Shown here: positions 31,875 to 42,878 of the stretch, in pieces | How the letters are laid out: each line of letters opens with the position of its first letter | How positions within the stretch are numbered: position 1 is the stretch's first letter | Origin: Nectonema munidae | Lineage: Eukaryota > Nematomorpha > Nectonematoida > Nectonematidae | Direction of reading: 5' to 3' | NCBI GenBank assembly: GCA_030549495.1 | Contig: JAUIRK010000087.1 | Coordinates: 1 to 64,000, forward strand | Length of the DNA stretch: 64,000 nucleotides | The notes under the pieces: model-generated | Database searches by the model: none | Seen by the model: only the letters and a program-made list of their open reading frames with translations | What the model was told of the DNA's origin: nothing | Translations under genes and position numbers: made by a program

Positions 31875-32880
31875 CTAGAGCAGTGGTTCTCAACTCATTT
31901 TAGGCCGTGGACCAGTATAAAAATTAAAAAATATTGTTGGACCATTTTATATCTGAGTAAGTGTAAATCAATTTTAAATCAAAAAGCATTTTATTTTTAA
32001 TATATTTATTCAAATAAAATTCTGAAAAATTACATCAAATAATTAGTATAAAATATTTCAAAATACTTTTTCCAAAAACTATAAATATACAAAATTTATA
32101 TGAAGAATATACAGAAAATACCATATATATATATATATCCATTATGATTAGTAGTCATTTTTCCTTGTAACCAGATTTTTGGATTCTCTTCTCACTAACC
32201 AGCATTTCGATGTTAGGAATTGTGCTTGATAATGCGCAACGAATATCACTTTCCACCGCAAATCGATTCCTCTGTTTTGACTTAATGTGCAGCAAATTTG
32301 AAAAACCACTTTCGCACATGTAGGTTGATGAAAATAGTAGAAGATATTTGATAGCATGTGTTGACAAATTTGGCTAAACGCAAATCATAGTGGCCCAAAA
32401 TTTTTCTCCAAATCATTTTTTAGTTCCAAGAACTCCACTTGAAAATTTTGTGGAATGCTATCAACATTTGCTGTAAATGGATTCCTGATAAAACATAAAA
32501 AGTTGTTTGCCATGTCCGCCTCGGGAAAATATCTATGAAATTCATCTTGCAAATTTCGCAAATTTCTATTTGAATGTTTTTCTTTTCTTCAAGCATAGAA
32601 TCCAAGCATGGGAGTTGAATCAAATTGTTATTTTCTACTCGCCCAATCCAGAGTTCTAATTTTTCAAGAAAAGCTTTGATGATGCCTTAGTGAGAAAACA
32701 AATTTGCACCGTTTCCTTGCAGTTGGAGATTTATTTTGTTCAAAATTGCAAAAATATCAGTAAGATATGCAAGTTCTAAAGCTGAATTTTTTAACAAATC
32801 TGTTAAATCCTGTTTGCCTTGAGCCTGAAGGAATAAAACCAATTCTTCTCTTAATTCAAACACTACACTATTTGAGGCAG

Positions 32881-35800
32881 GCTATTTTATATACAGTTTA
32901 CGGCAGGGAGGGGCGGATTCCGCTCCTGTCTTATTAAAGCAAAGATAAAAACAATTATCACTTGTAATTACATTGCTTACCTATTATAAGCATGCTGAAT
33001 CAATTAACAAGAGTTGAAAATGTGTCAATTTTAAGGAAATCAATCAAAAATCAAAACATTTTGAATTTAATTGTATAAAACAATAATATGTTTAGTTTTT
33101 TGAATACGCTTAATGAACTTATATAAATCTTAAATTTTTGATCAAATCAATCAAACATGTGTCTGTCATTTAGGCTTGAAAAATTGACAGATAACTATTA
33201 AACCTATTAGGTCTAAAAATTAAAAAGAATGGACCAAAACTTAAAAAAACTGAAAAATTAAAATCAAAATTTTCAAAAAAAAAAATTTATTCACAAAATT
33301 AAAATAGTCAAAGTAATAGCTCAGTTAAAAAAATTTTTTATAAATCATCTTGGTCATGCAATGTAGTTTTTTTAGGTAAAAAAATATGAATATTTGACTA
33401 AATTTTTCTACGTGAGCTTAGTTACCAGACACACTCATTTTTGCAAAAAAACAACTTTAGAGTAATAGGGGCGGTCGTCCACAGTCAGCACATTTTGAGA
33501 GGCAGCATTTTTGATCCAAACGGCGCTAATTATACTAGTTTCAGACAGTATACTACATATTTTTTGAAGTTTTCATGTTTAACGGTTTTTAAAGCGGTAA
33601 AATTTGAGATTGCTCTGTGGGTTACAAAGCTCTTCACCTACGTAACTGTATGTGTGCATTGAAATATGAAAACATAATCATCTAACAAACACAAACGAAG
33701 TATAACAATCAAAAAAATAATTAAAATAAAGGTGGTATTTTCATTGATAAAGTGCAGAAGTAGCACTGACATTCAACTATGATTTTTTTGTAAAAGAAGA
33801 ACTTGAACATGACTCAATCAATCCATATCGTGTGCTTCAATCAAGTAATCACATAAACACAAAATTAGGATAAGTAAAATAAAAATGAAAAAAGTCTATA
33901 AGATTAATTAAGAAAAGAGGACAAAATATTTTATTACAAAAATTGTAAATATTCAAGCATAACAATCGCAGCAGATTAGTACAGAATGAAGCGAACAACA
34001 TGACTTTTTGCACTTTTGGCATTGCTGCCTTGTTTTTTCCAATTTATCTCTTTTTTTTGGGTATCCTTCACCAGTAATTGATTTCAGGCATGTTTCACAG
34101 CGTCTATTTTGTCACTTCTTATCTGCAGAAAGTTGAGATATTGCAATCTCAGGATTTTTATTCAAGATATTGTTGATTTTAGCTTTTAATTTGCTTGTCA
34201 AACCCACAGTTGGTCTTTCTTCAATGAATGGTATAACAAGAGACTTAACTATTTCCATTCCAAAATTAAATGAATCAATTTTCCTGGGATCTTTTCTGTT
34301 TTTTAAATAAAATACAGTCCCAGCATTTACTCTACTAGTGTCCAAAATGATCAAATATATCAGTGCCCCCTTTAGTGTAATCGTATAGCTTAAATATAGC
34401 AGGTTTTTTTGTTTCATTTTTACTAACTCCTAATATAGAAGGAAGAGATGATAAAATAAGAATATTTTTGCTATTTGACTTTCTTTTCACAACATAACTA
34501 TGCAGGCTCATTTCCCAAAATACTTTGTAGGAAAAGTTTTCTCTGTCTTGAAAATTTTTTATGCTATTGGGAATACCTTTCTTTGTGGACATTATAGTAC
34601 CGACGCAGGTGACTTTTTCCTTGTACAAAAAATCAACTAAAGGTATAGAAGGGTAAAATCTATCTATGGTTATGTTTCTTCCTTCTATGTTCGAATATTG
34701 CTTAACGTTATTTATTAACTTTTTCACTACACCTAGTGTGGTACTAATATAATAAGGGCCACTGCCATGACTAGGTTTTCCAGAGTAAACAATAGACTGA
34801 TAGGTATATGCATATTCTACAGAACTCAGAGATCTGAAAAGAAGGCCGTATTTAGCAGGTTTTAAAGGGTTATATACCTTAAATTTAATTGCTGTTTTGG
34901 AAGGATAGATTGATTCATCAATTGTCAAAAAAGCACTAGGGTTAACATATTTACAGCAGTTGGCATTGAATTTCTCAAAAAGATCACGAAAGGCTGCAAA
35001 ACGATCAAAATTCCACCTTTCTTTTCTTGTTGTAAAATCGTCAAAACAAATGTGCTTATTTAAAAAATAAAACCTTTTCAAACTCATTACACAAGAAAAA
35101 TAAGGGCATCCTCTATCGGACCACAAAAAATCTAATCTCAAAAAGTTTTGTCTCAAAAGAGCTCTCAAATACGTCAACCCAATATAAGCTTTCATTTCAG
35201 AATAATTTGTGAGGACTATTTATGGGTAACTAGTGTCATTTAACTTCACAGTATTACTGAACTGAATATATCTGTTTGTATGTTTGATAACTTGATTAAT
35301 CATTTCCTCACATAAAAATAAATTCAAGCATTTTAAGAGTGACTCGGCACGAACCCCATATTTGAGTCCTACACCGCCTTTTATAACATTTTCTCTGCTT
35401 TGACGGCCCCTTCTCTCAGAAAACCCTGTGTTCCAACTTAGTTCTTGATCTCTTCTATGGTTCTTTTGAAAATGCATACAAAATTTTCTCTTTCCTGTTC
35501 TCCAATTAAATCATACATATTCTCATCTAACGCGTCTTCGATTGAATGAAAACTATTATTATCATGAAAGTCTCTAAACTCTTCATCCAAAAAAATCTAA
35601 ATCAGCCTGCTCTTCAAGATCACTTTCTTCAAATGAAGCCAAATCAGTGTATCTATCTACTTCTTCACTTTCGTTTTCAGACAATTCAAGCTCCATCATT
35701 TTCTCTTATCCAACTTCAACTTGGAAAATATTCTCTAAAACTTGAATAGGAGAGCTTTTTTTGCTTGGATGTTTTCTTTTAGATTGTTGTTTTCTAGTTG

Positions 35801-36783
35801 TCATCTAAGAACAAAAACTCTATTTAAAAAGAAAATTTGAAAATGTTAAATTACTTGAAAGAGTAAAGAATGAAAATGTAGGTTTAGTGGAATACAAAGC
35901 GGATAAAAAACTAGTGCGTTGCCTATCCTTCTTTACTCGTATAAATGACACAATCATAAAGATACAATTGAAAAATATATTGATATGAGTACACATATGG
36001 CACAGATTCATGTAAAACAACCTTGAAGATCAGAGCACGCTATTGATATTTGCGTTCACTCATTATGAATGATACTGAAAATAGATGTGTTCGCAGTTCC
36101 AGCCTATTTATTGAAATTATAGTAATAATGAATAAAGCGTGACGCAAATATTACTTTGATCATGCAGAAAGTTAAAGTGATAAGTGATAAATTCGTTGAC
36201 CAAAGAGTGCTATATATATAGCTAATAAAGACACCATTTTAGATAACAAAAGCAAAACTTTCGAAAATATACTTGATAAACGATGCCTTAGTTGCCTATC
36301 GAGTGCTTTATAGCTAGTAGGTAATTTCGAATCTTTCAAATTTCAAAATGATGGATATATTTTTGTGTTATGTTTGTATAAAACAAACTGTAATCTGAGA
36401 AAATATTTTTTGGAAAAATGGTCAAATATTCGTGATGTCATATTAGGGGTCTACGACCTAGATTCCTAAATATTCAAGATTTTTTTGATACTAACTTTGA
36501 AAATTAATTAAATATATTATCAATAAAAGATGTATCTAAAAAATTTCTTCTTTGAAATATTTTAAAATTTTTGAAACTTTATTAAGTAAGACATAGGGTT
36601 CATCTCTGTGCCATAATTTGAACTAGAGGTCGCAAATTCAAACAAGATTTTATTATTTTAAAGATGAAGTAATAAAAATAAAAGTCAAAGAGTATCATGA
36701 ATAAGGAAGAAAAATTTTCAAAATAAAACTGGACAAAACCAATAGGGTGGGGCTGATTCCGCCCCGCCTTGCCATAAATAGGG
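32881..36783 (-). mobile_element. piggyBac transposon nested in the hAT
   Basis: The right end reads, on the minus strand, CCCTATTTATGGCAAGGCGG directly after TTAA (36784-36787). The left end near 32881 carries the partner GGCTATTTTATA...GGGGCGGATTCCG, with a small internal insertion and no TTAA, probably lost with a deletion at the junction. The transposase frame lies inside at 33970-35804. The span between 32.95 and 33.95 kb and between 35.85 and 36.72 kb is non-coding internal sequence. Confidence 0.75.
33970..35804 (-). pseudogene. piggyBac transposase, broken
   Basis: The likely start at 35804 (MTTRKQQSKRKHPSKK) leads into an acidic N-terminus with a few stops or shifts. An open piece from 35477 ends in a TAA at about 35220 that is in frame with the main 286-residue piece (35195-34335). 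That piece has the catalytic Asp motifs LTIDESIYP and NITIDRFYPS and the later KGGTDIFD. The frame then changes to DTSRVNAGTVFYLKN and IPFIEERPTVGL, and finally to a Cys-rich tail (CETCLKS, QQCQKCKK) near 33990-34100, the usual piggyBac C-terminal zinc-binding domain. It is relatively well preserved and inactive as read. Confidence 0.9.
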
Positions 36784-38348
36784 TTAAGCACGTTACCCTT
36801 CAAAGTCGGAACCCATGCTTTGACATAATTTTTTGAACAACCTGGTGTTAACTGCTGAAGATTTTACATAATTAACCACCTTTACTAGTCCTTTAAAAAC
36901 GATATTTAAATGACCTGGTAGTGTTTTTGAAGCCAATGCCTCTCTCTGGATGAAGCAGTGAACGCCAATTACCAATGGAGCCTTTTGTTTCACTAATGCT
37001 TGGAAGCCTGATCTTGAACCTAGCATAGAAGGTGCACCTTCCGTGGTGACACCAACCAACTTTCTCCATTCCAGACTGTTTGCTTGAAAAAAATTGTTTA
37101 CAATTTCCATAATATCTCGAGCACGCTGGTGGTATCAAGGGTCTTACAAAAAAGAAATTCTTCTTTGAAGTCTTTTTCAACCAAATATCACACAAACACC
37201 ATTAGCTGAGAGGAAAGCGAAACATCAGTTGATTCATCCAACTGTATTGCAAACATTGGAGATTTGTTTACCTCGTTCACAACCTGATGACAGATGTTTT
37301 GTGAGATTTCATTCATTCGTCTTGAAATAGTGTCATTAGATACAGATATATCATTAAGTTTACGTGCTGCGTCTTCGCCAACTACTAGTCTGACCATTTC
37401 TTTTGCGCAAGGTAAAACAAGCTGCTCAACAATCGTATGAGGTTTTTTTTGGCTTGTGCGACTTTGTATGCAACAATATAGGAAGCACGTACCGCGTTGG
37501 TTGTCTTTTCATGGAACTCACCTGATGCATCAAGGCGTTGCCGCTTGAGTTTGCAACAAATTAGGATGACACTTTTCAAGATGTAGCTTAAGTTTAGCTG
37601 GCTTCAATGATTCATTTCCCAATACTTTATAACAAATAACACACTGTGGTAGCTCCATGCCATTTTTTATTGGCATATCATGGCGTTAAGCGGTTCTTCG
37701 AGCCCTGTAGCATATACCCAACAACTTTACCTTTTTTAATGCCCAAGCATTTACGCAGTTGGGGATTTCCCATGAACAATTTAAATCTGTGTACAAAATT
37801 GCAAAAAAAATACAATGGTAAAAATATAATTTTAGACTTAATCGATTATACATGCTTGGTTATCTAAAATTCGCATGGCGTAAGTATGCATCTTCAAAAT
37901 TTCTTAAAAGTTTATGATTGGTCTCTAACCTTTAAGTGACGTTTTTGAATTTCATTGAAATTTTAAATCAATAAAGTTTTCGTTTTTTTTTAATTTTAAA
38001 ATTACTGTGGACCACCAAAAAAAATATCATGGACCACTAGTGGTCCATGGACCATTAGTTGAGAACCACTGATCTAGAGCAAAAGTAAAAAAATTATTAA
38101 TTTAGTTTCTAATCAAATTTTAAATAAAATTATTGTTTAAATTTTGCACAATAACTTAAGTAAGTTTAGAATTGAAAATTTTAGAAAAGTGAACAAAAGA
38201 TTGTTTAGATAAAGGATAAAAAAGCTAAAGGTAACTGGGGTGTTGTTTATATAGAAAGGGCATTTGTGTCTTTTGTAACGAACTTTGTGTAATGAAAGCA
38301 AGAGCTAGATACCAATTGGCGACTTTGGACTATTCCAGTGATCTAACC

Positions 38349-38514
38349 CACCGTTTTTCAAACTTTTTTAACAAGAACGCGACCCATAATACTTAGGTGT
38401 AATAAGACCAACTCTGTTCACTTGGTTAATTTATTTAGCATCTTTTTTGTCACTGCCCATTTTATTTTTCACGCAACCCACTGAAGGGTCGAGACCCACC
38501 GTTTAAAAATGCTG
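38349..38514. mobile_element. hAT-type MITE with exact 8-bp TSD
   Basis: 166 bp. The duplication ATCTAACC lies at 38341-38348 and 38515-38522. Ends are CACCGTTTTTCAAAC and the complement CAGCATTTTTAAACGG. Interior motifs GCGACCCA and GGGTCGAGACCC are inverted. Confidence 0.8.
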
Positions 38515-38900
38515 ATCTAACCAACCTCACACAGCATTAATGAAAATTTGATACAAAAAATCTTTTTTTATAAAAACTTTTCAGTTATAACGTTATTAAA
38601 TTTACTTAAACTAGCCTCAAACCTGTTTTTAAAATCGATTTATTCAAATAAAGGTAAGTCTACATTCATACAACCAGAAATAAAAAACAAGAAATTTAAT
38701 ATTTTTTCCTCTTTACCTTTGTTTTTCTTCTAGAACAGTAAGAAAAATAAGGAAACGATCAAAAGATTGTAGCTTTAATGTTACACGTACACTTATACAT
38801 ACATATCATGTCGCTAATTCTAGTACTATGCAGTAACTCATTTTTTTCACAGTTCAATTTTAAAAAATTATACAATATAGAAAAGACATGTTCATATTAC

Positions 38901-40060
38901 AGTAGAACCTCTCTGTGACCTTCACTTACAGCAGCTAACTCCTCAGAAAGTGTAAAAGATTTAATGTGGTCTTGTAGAAAAGATTTCAACCTGTCATTAG
39001 AATCAGCAAAATTAGATTGACCAAGTTTTGTTGATAGAGAAAAGTTTCTTCTTGAATCAATGGTCCGGTTACAGGGATATTCTTAGCCCTCGCTTCACAA
39101 AATCACTGCCCAATTTTTATTATCAATTTCCTCATATGTAATTTTTCTTCATTTAAAAAATCTCATCAAATGGTCTTAATAGATACATGGTCTCTTGTAG
39201 AGAGATGTTTTAAATAGAAGAAAGTAGTACCTCAATTACAAAAAAAATTATCATCCAAATGATTAATATGATAGGAATAATACAATTCTAGAAAATATAA
39301 AGAAATTGAATCAAATTTCACTTAAAAAAAATTTGTAACCAATGTGTGTTTGACTTTTTTTAATCGTCAATACTTTTTTTCTAAAGTGCTTCAATAATGT
39401 TCAATAATAAATATTAATTCCAGATACTACACACAACTTTTAACATTATTTTCTAATCAACGTTTCGATTTCATGGATAGTGTTTGGGTTGCACAAGATG
39501 CACTTTCTTTTCAAGGCCAGAAATGGTCGCTTTATAGATAGTCAAATTAGGTTTGGGAAGGTATGAAACCCAGATTAGAGAACTCTCTTTAGAATGAATT
39601 CAAGATAAGTTAGGAGATAAACGAAAATTTGGGACTGCAAAAAATGATCACAATAGTGAGTTGCCCGCTTTACAGAGATGGTCACTTAGAAAGAGTCCAC
39701 CGTATTACTTTTGACGTGATAACTTTAATTTTTAATAAAAAGGAAAAATATTTTTTTATTTGTAATTTTTCCTTATATTCATTGTTATTTACAGTCGAGA
39801 TTAAAAACATTTGAATAAATTTACCTACGATAAGCACAATAAAAAGACAAAGAAGTTATGAAGCCTGAGGGATATTCAAAAGATGCTTGTAAACTCACAG
39901 AAAGCAAGAAAGTATTACTGTTATTGTGTTAGAATACATGCGCATTGTAAATTTAGGTGTCATGTTTGCTTCTGCTTGCTGTGCTATTTTGGTCGTTAAG
40001 TGCGTATAGAAGTGGTCGTTGGTCGTGTTAAGTCTCTCAACAGAGATATATGTGCATTGA
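38901..40060 (-). mobile_element. Second Tigger-like relic
   Basis: The left end CAGTAGAACCTCTCTGTGAC, preceded by TA, matches the Tigger terminal consensus. Minus-strand coding near 39040-39110 reads ARAKNIPVTG-type residues, then IQEETFLYQQNLVNL, the CENPB-type second DNA-binding domain. The right part (39.5-40.06 kb) carries repeated GGTCGCTTTATAGA and GGTCGTTAAGTG motifs usual in Tigger arms. The DDE domain is absent. The right end is uncertain. Confidence 0.55.
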
Positions 40061-40371
40061 GGAACAATCCGTGCAAAAGAATATCGGAAATGTTAACCAT
40101 AAAAATAATTTTGTAGATTCAAAAACTAAAGTTTGTACTAATATGGTAGAAGGAATGCGGCGTTTAGCAAACTTATGAAAAACGATGGGGAATGCACAAA
40201 AATATGATCCAAAGTTATTTATGCGGAGGAGAAGAAACGCGAGAAAAATTATTCCGACAAAATTTTAGAAGATTTATATTTATTTTTATCCTTTAAAATT
40301 TCGTCGAAATAATTTTTTCCCGCGTTTTCTCTCCCTTACATAAATAGAAATGTAATAAAATTTCAAGAAAT

Positions 40372-41105
40372 ATGATTCAGCCAATTATTTTTTGCGATTT
40401 TTCGAAATTCAATTTTAATAAACGGCTAAGTAGTTTCGTTTCCATGCTTCCAAAAATAAATGGAAGTATTTTGTGTGACCGTACTTTTCCTCTAAGCTTA
40501 AGGGGTCATTTATATGAAAGTTGTATTAGATCAATTTTAGTATATGGTGATCAAATCAGGGGGCGTGAGTAAGGTTGGTTAGGTACGATAACTCAAAGTC
40601 TTGACTTCGATCCCGCATCAAGCTTAATTTCTCATAGTTGGGCCTTGAAAGAACTGAGAAAATTAGATTAAGTACAATTGAAATGAGAATGCCCAGAATT
40701 AGGCATACGTTTAATTTGAAACCTAGAAAAAGTAATGCGAAACTAAGAATTTTATGTCGAGTAAATGAAATAAATAAAGTGATAGAGAAGCAAAGGTTAA
40801 GAAGGTTTAACCACGTAAATAGGAGGCCAGTTAAAGAGTTTATTAAAAAAGTTTATGAAGAACAAACTATAGGTAATAAATAATCTAATAAAAACACAAA
40901 ATAATAATAAACGATGGGCTTAAAATAACGGGGAAAGAAGTTGTTGAGAAAGATATGAGGTAAAGACTTTTAAAATTGCTGATGAGCAAAATTAGAGAAA
41001 TTTGGACACAAAAAAATTAAGTAAATAATATGAAAAATATATCATAGTTGTAACCTAGCGTTCTGGAAAAGTAGCCGTAAAAGCGATTATTATATTATTA
41101 TTATT
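40372..41105 (+). mobile_element. LINE 3' end (RTE-like), copy 2, with SINE insert
   Basis: RT-thumb-like sequence (LRGHLYESCIRSILVYGD) is interrupted at about 40556-40637 by a tRNA-like SINE head. It continues as LERTEKIRLSTIEMRMPRI and EKQRLRRFNHVNRRPVKEFI, and ends in the same 3' UTR as the copy at 9186-9490, with a TTA-rich tail near 41085. Stops appear after 40883. Confidence 0.7.
40558..40635 (+). repeat. tRNA-derived SINE, copy 2
   Basis: Head only: GGCGTGAGTAAGGTTGGTTA (A-box region) and GACTTCGATCCC (B-box region), then TCTCATAGTT as in copy 1. It sits in the LINE reading frame, so it is younger than that LINE. Confidence 0.6.
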
Positions 41106-41218
41106 ACTAAGTGATATGCATAATTGTGATTAGGAAAATTGATGAATCAATAACAATAAACTAAAACTCACGTCCCTAAAGCTCATGATGGTTAATACTG
41201 TTTTATTTATTTTTTAAG

Positions 41219-41261
41219 ATGGAAACAAAGTTAAGCAAATTGATCACAAGCAAGACATTTG
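41219..41261 (+). promoter_or_regulatory. Leader of OTU-like gene with acceptor-like site and overlapping uORF
   Basis: TTTATTTTTTAAG ends at 41218 and is followed at once by an ATG (41219) in another frame, opening about 32 codons that overlap the main start. The main ATG is at 41262. The overlap would be expected to lower initiation at the main start if this leader is used. Confidence 0.3.
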
Positions 41262-42878
41262 ATGACTCTTCAGAAGTTTTTGTGCTCAAATTGCGAAGAC
41301 ACTGTTTGCAGCTGTAGTAACATAGAATGCTCTGTCTGCAACCGATTCCTGATCTATAATTCTCAGCCATTAATCCTTGAAGAGATTAATATTTTCAAAA
41401 TAAATCAAATACCATATGTATGCACTGAATGTTATACATTTGAGTTGGCACTTATTAGATTGAAAAATATCTACACAGAATCTAATAGTTTGGAAAGTAT
41501 ACATATGTATGTGGAAAGTGAGAAAGCTTTGCTTAAGCATAAAAAGATTTTCCTAGACTTTAGTTGTAACGCGTATAAAAGTAAAGTTGACATGGTATCT
41601 AACGGCATCATAAAGCATTTCAAATTGGGAGATTATGTAGCGCTTAATTCAACCCAAAATGGCAACTCCTTGTTCAACTCTGTCTCTACATTACTCTTCG
41701 ACACTGAAATCTATTCTACCATGCTAAGAGTTCTCACTTCCATAGAACTATTTACAAATTTTTCCAGTTACTATAAAGGTAGCAATGAACTTTTTGATGA
41801 CATCTGTGACATAAATGAATGCATTAGAAACGTTGCCATTTCCGGCGCCTCCTCGAATATATACACGATATGCGCTATCTCCACAGTAATAAACAAACCA
41901 ATCAAACTTATTTACCCACCCATTTACAGTTCTATTGATGATTCTACGTTTTTTATTTTGAACAACAAATTAATTCAGCCTCTTGGTTTTATTGAAAAAA
42001 ATTATACCCAACGAATTTTACATATCTTGTTTTCATCGACTAATTTTTCCAAGTATCACACTAACACTCCAAATCATTTTGTGCCCGTCATACTTAGTTC
42101 ATCTTATTTTGGCTCGTTGCAAGACAAAGATTTCATAGCAATGTCCAGGAATAGCTATGCAGAATTGTTCACTAAGGAAGACAGCCCAATTTTGTATATA
42201 AGTCATGATCATAATTACCTTTCTACTAACGAATTTTCAGGACTTTCATATAAATTTCTTGATGAAGGTTTTTTGAAATTTGCAGAATGGTACCATTTTC
42301 TTTGTACTTCCTTTTCTTTTGCCTTCCCAATGCTTCCAAATGGTATTAAAAATAATGTTTGTTTCGTTGTTAAAAAACCAAAAAAATACAAGGGCATGTA
42401 TGTGGATGATTGTGGAGCATGGACTAAAAACTCTTTAAAAAAATATGAGTACTTTTTGAATTCAGATAACAATTTGATATATGCTCGCTACAAAAAAATC
42501 AAAAATAATAACCTGATTATTTTAAAAAGATATTACTCACTCTCAAGATCTAACTGCAATTATAGACGTAGAGTTTCTTATTTTGAAAGCCATCCCAATA
42601 AAGATTTACTGAACTTTGTGACCTACGAATATCTGGGAGAAAATTCATTCATTTCATGTCACTTTAATACAAAACACGACACCTCTCCTTACATTCGCAC
42701 TAAGCTAGAAACAAGGGAGCACATTTTGGAGAGAATAAAAAGTGGTGAGAGTCCTAAAAGCATATACACAAATTGCTTAGTCAACAAACAATTTATTCCT
42801 AGAAATATAAAGTATATCAATAATTTGAAATACCGAAGTAAAAGAGAACGCCCTATTTACATGTATACTAGTTACTGA
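41262..42878 (+). CDS. OTU-fold (vertnin-like) protein lacking catalytic Cys
   Basis: A 538-residue intact single-exon protein (ATG at 41262; the codon before it is TTG). A Cys-rich N-terminus (C8, C11, C16, C18, C23, C26, then C54, C57) is probably zinc-binding. At 124-170 is DYVALNSTQNGNSLFNSVS followed by LRVLTSIELFTN, the start of an OTU-like domain as in vertnin. OTU proteases have D-G-N-C at this spot. Here it is N-G-N-S, so the nucleophile is Ser136. A His in HFVPV (272) fits the OTU histidine position. The C-terminal half (MYVDDCGAW, KRYYSLSRSNCNYRRRVSYF, YEYLGENSF, REHILERIKSGESPKSIY, NLKYRSKR) resembles a module I recall from invertebrate proteins linked to FLYWCH-MULE elements. No DDE core is present. 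It is either a host gene derived from a transposon or a transposon accessory gene. Signal AATAAA at 43107. Confidence 0.6.
   Translation: MTLQKFLCSNCEDTVCSCSNIECSVCNRFLIYNSQPLILEEINIFKINQIPYVCTECYTFELALIRLKNIYTESNSLESIHMYVESEKALLKHKKIFLDFSCNAYKSKVDMVSNGIIKHFKLGDYVALNSTQNGNSLFNSVSTLLFDTEIYSTMLRVLTSIELFTNFSSYYKGSNELFDDICDINECIRNVAISGASSNIYTICAISTVINKPIKLIYPPIYSSIDDSTFFILNNKLIQPLGFIEKNYTQRILHILFSSTNFSKYHTNTPNHFVPVILSSSYFGSLQDKDFIAMSRNSYAELFTKEDSPILYISHDHNYLSTNEFSGLSYKFLDEGFLKFAEWYHFLCTSFSFAFPMLPNGIKNNVCFVVKKPKKYKGMYVDDCGAWTKNSLKKYEYFLNSDNNLIYARYKKIKNNNLIILKRYYSLSRSNCNYRRRVSYFESHPNKDLLNFVTYEYLGENSFISCHFNTKHDTSPYIRTKLETREHILERIKSGESPKSIYTNCLVNKQFIPRNIKYINNLKYRSKRERPIYMYTSY

Larger units (their letters stand above)
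31881..38071 (-). mobile_element. ZBED-type hAT transposon, split by a piggyBac insertion
   Basis: Ends share a perfect inverted CAGTGGTTCTCAACT. The 8-bp duplication ATCTAGAG lies at 31873-31880 and 38072-38079. The minus-strand transposase runs from about 37700 (BED zinc finger: PQCVICYKV, LKLHLEKCHP near 37560-37660) through FAIQLDESTDVS (near 37230) and GVTTEGAPSMLGSRSGF to SDFEG near 36795. There a 3.9-kb piggyBac element interrupts. It resumes at about 32860 (FELREELVLFLQ) and ends with the hAT dimerisation block CESGFSNLLHIKSKQRNRF near 32230-32310. About 17 family residues around the usual RWLSRGK are missing at the junction. Several other stops and shifts are present, so it is inactive. 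Length without the insert is about 2.3 kb. Confidence 0.9.

Noticed and set aside
38901-40060. Intact Tigger element
   Set aside because: Only one clear end and a DNA-binding fragment are present; the DDE domain is missing.
41219-41314. ATG at 41219 as true start of the OTU-like gene
   Set aside because: It is out of frame with the 538-codon frame and reaches a stop after about 32 codons.
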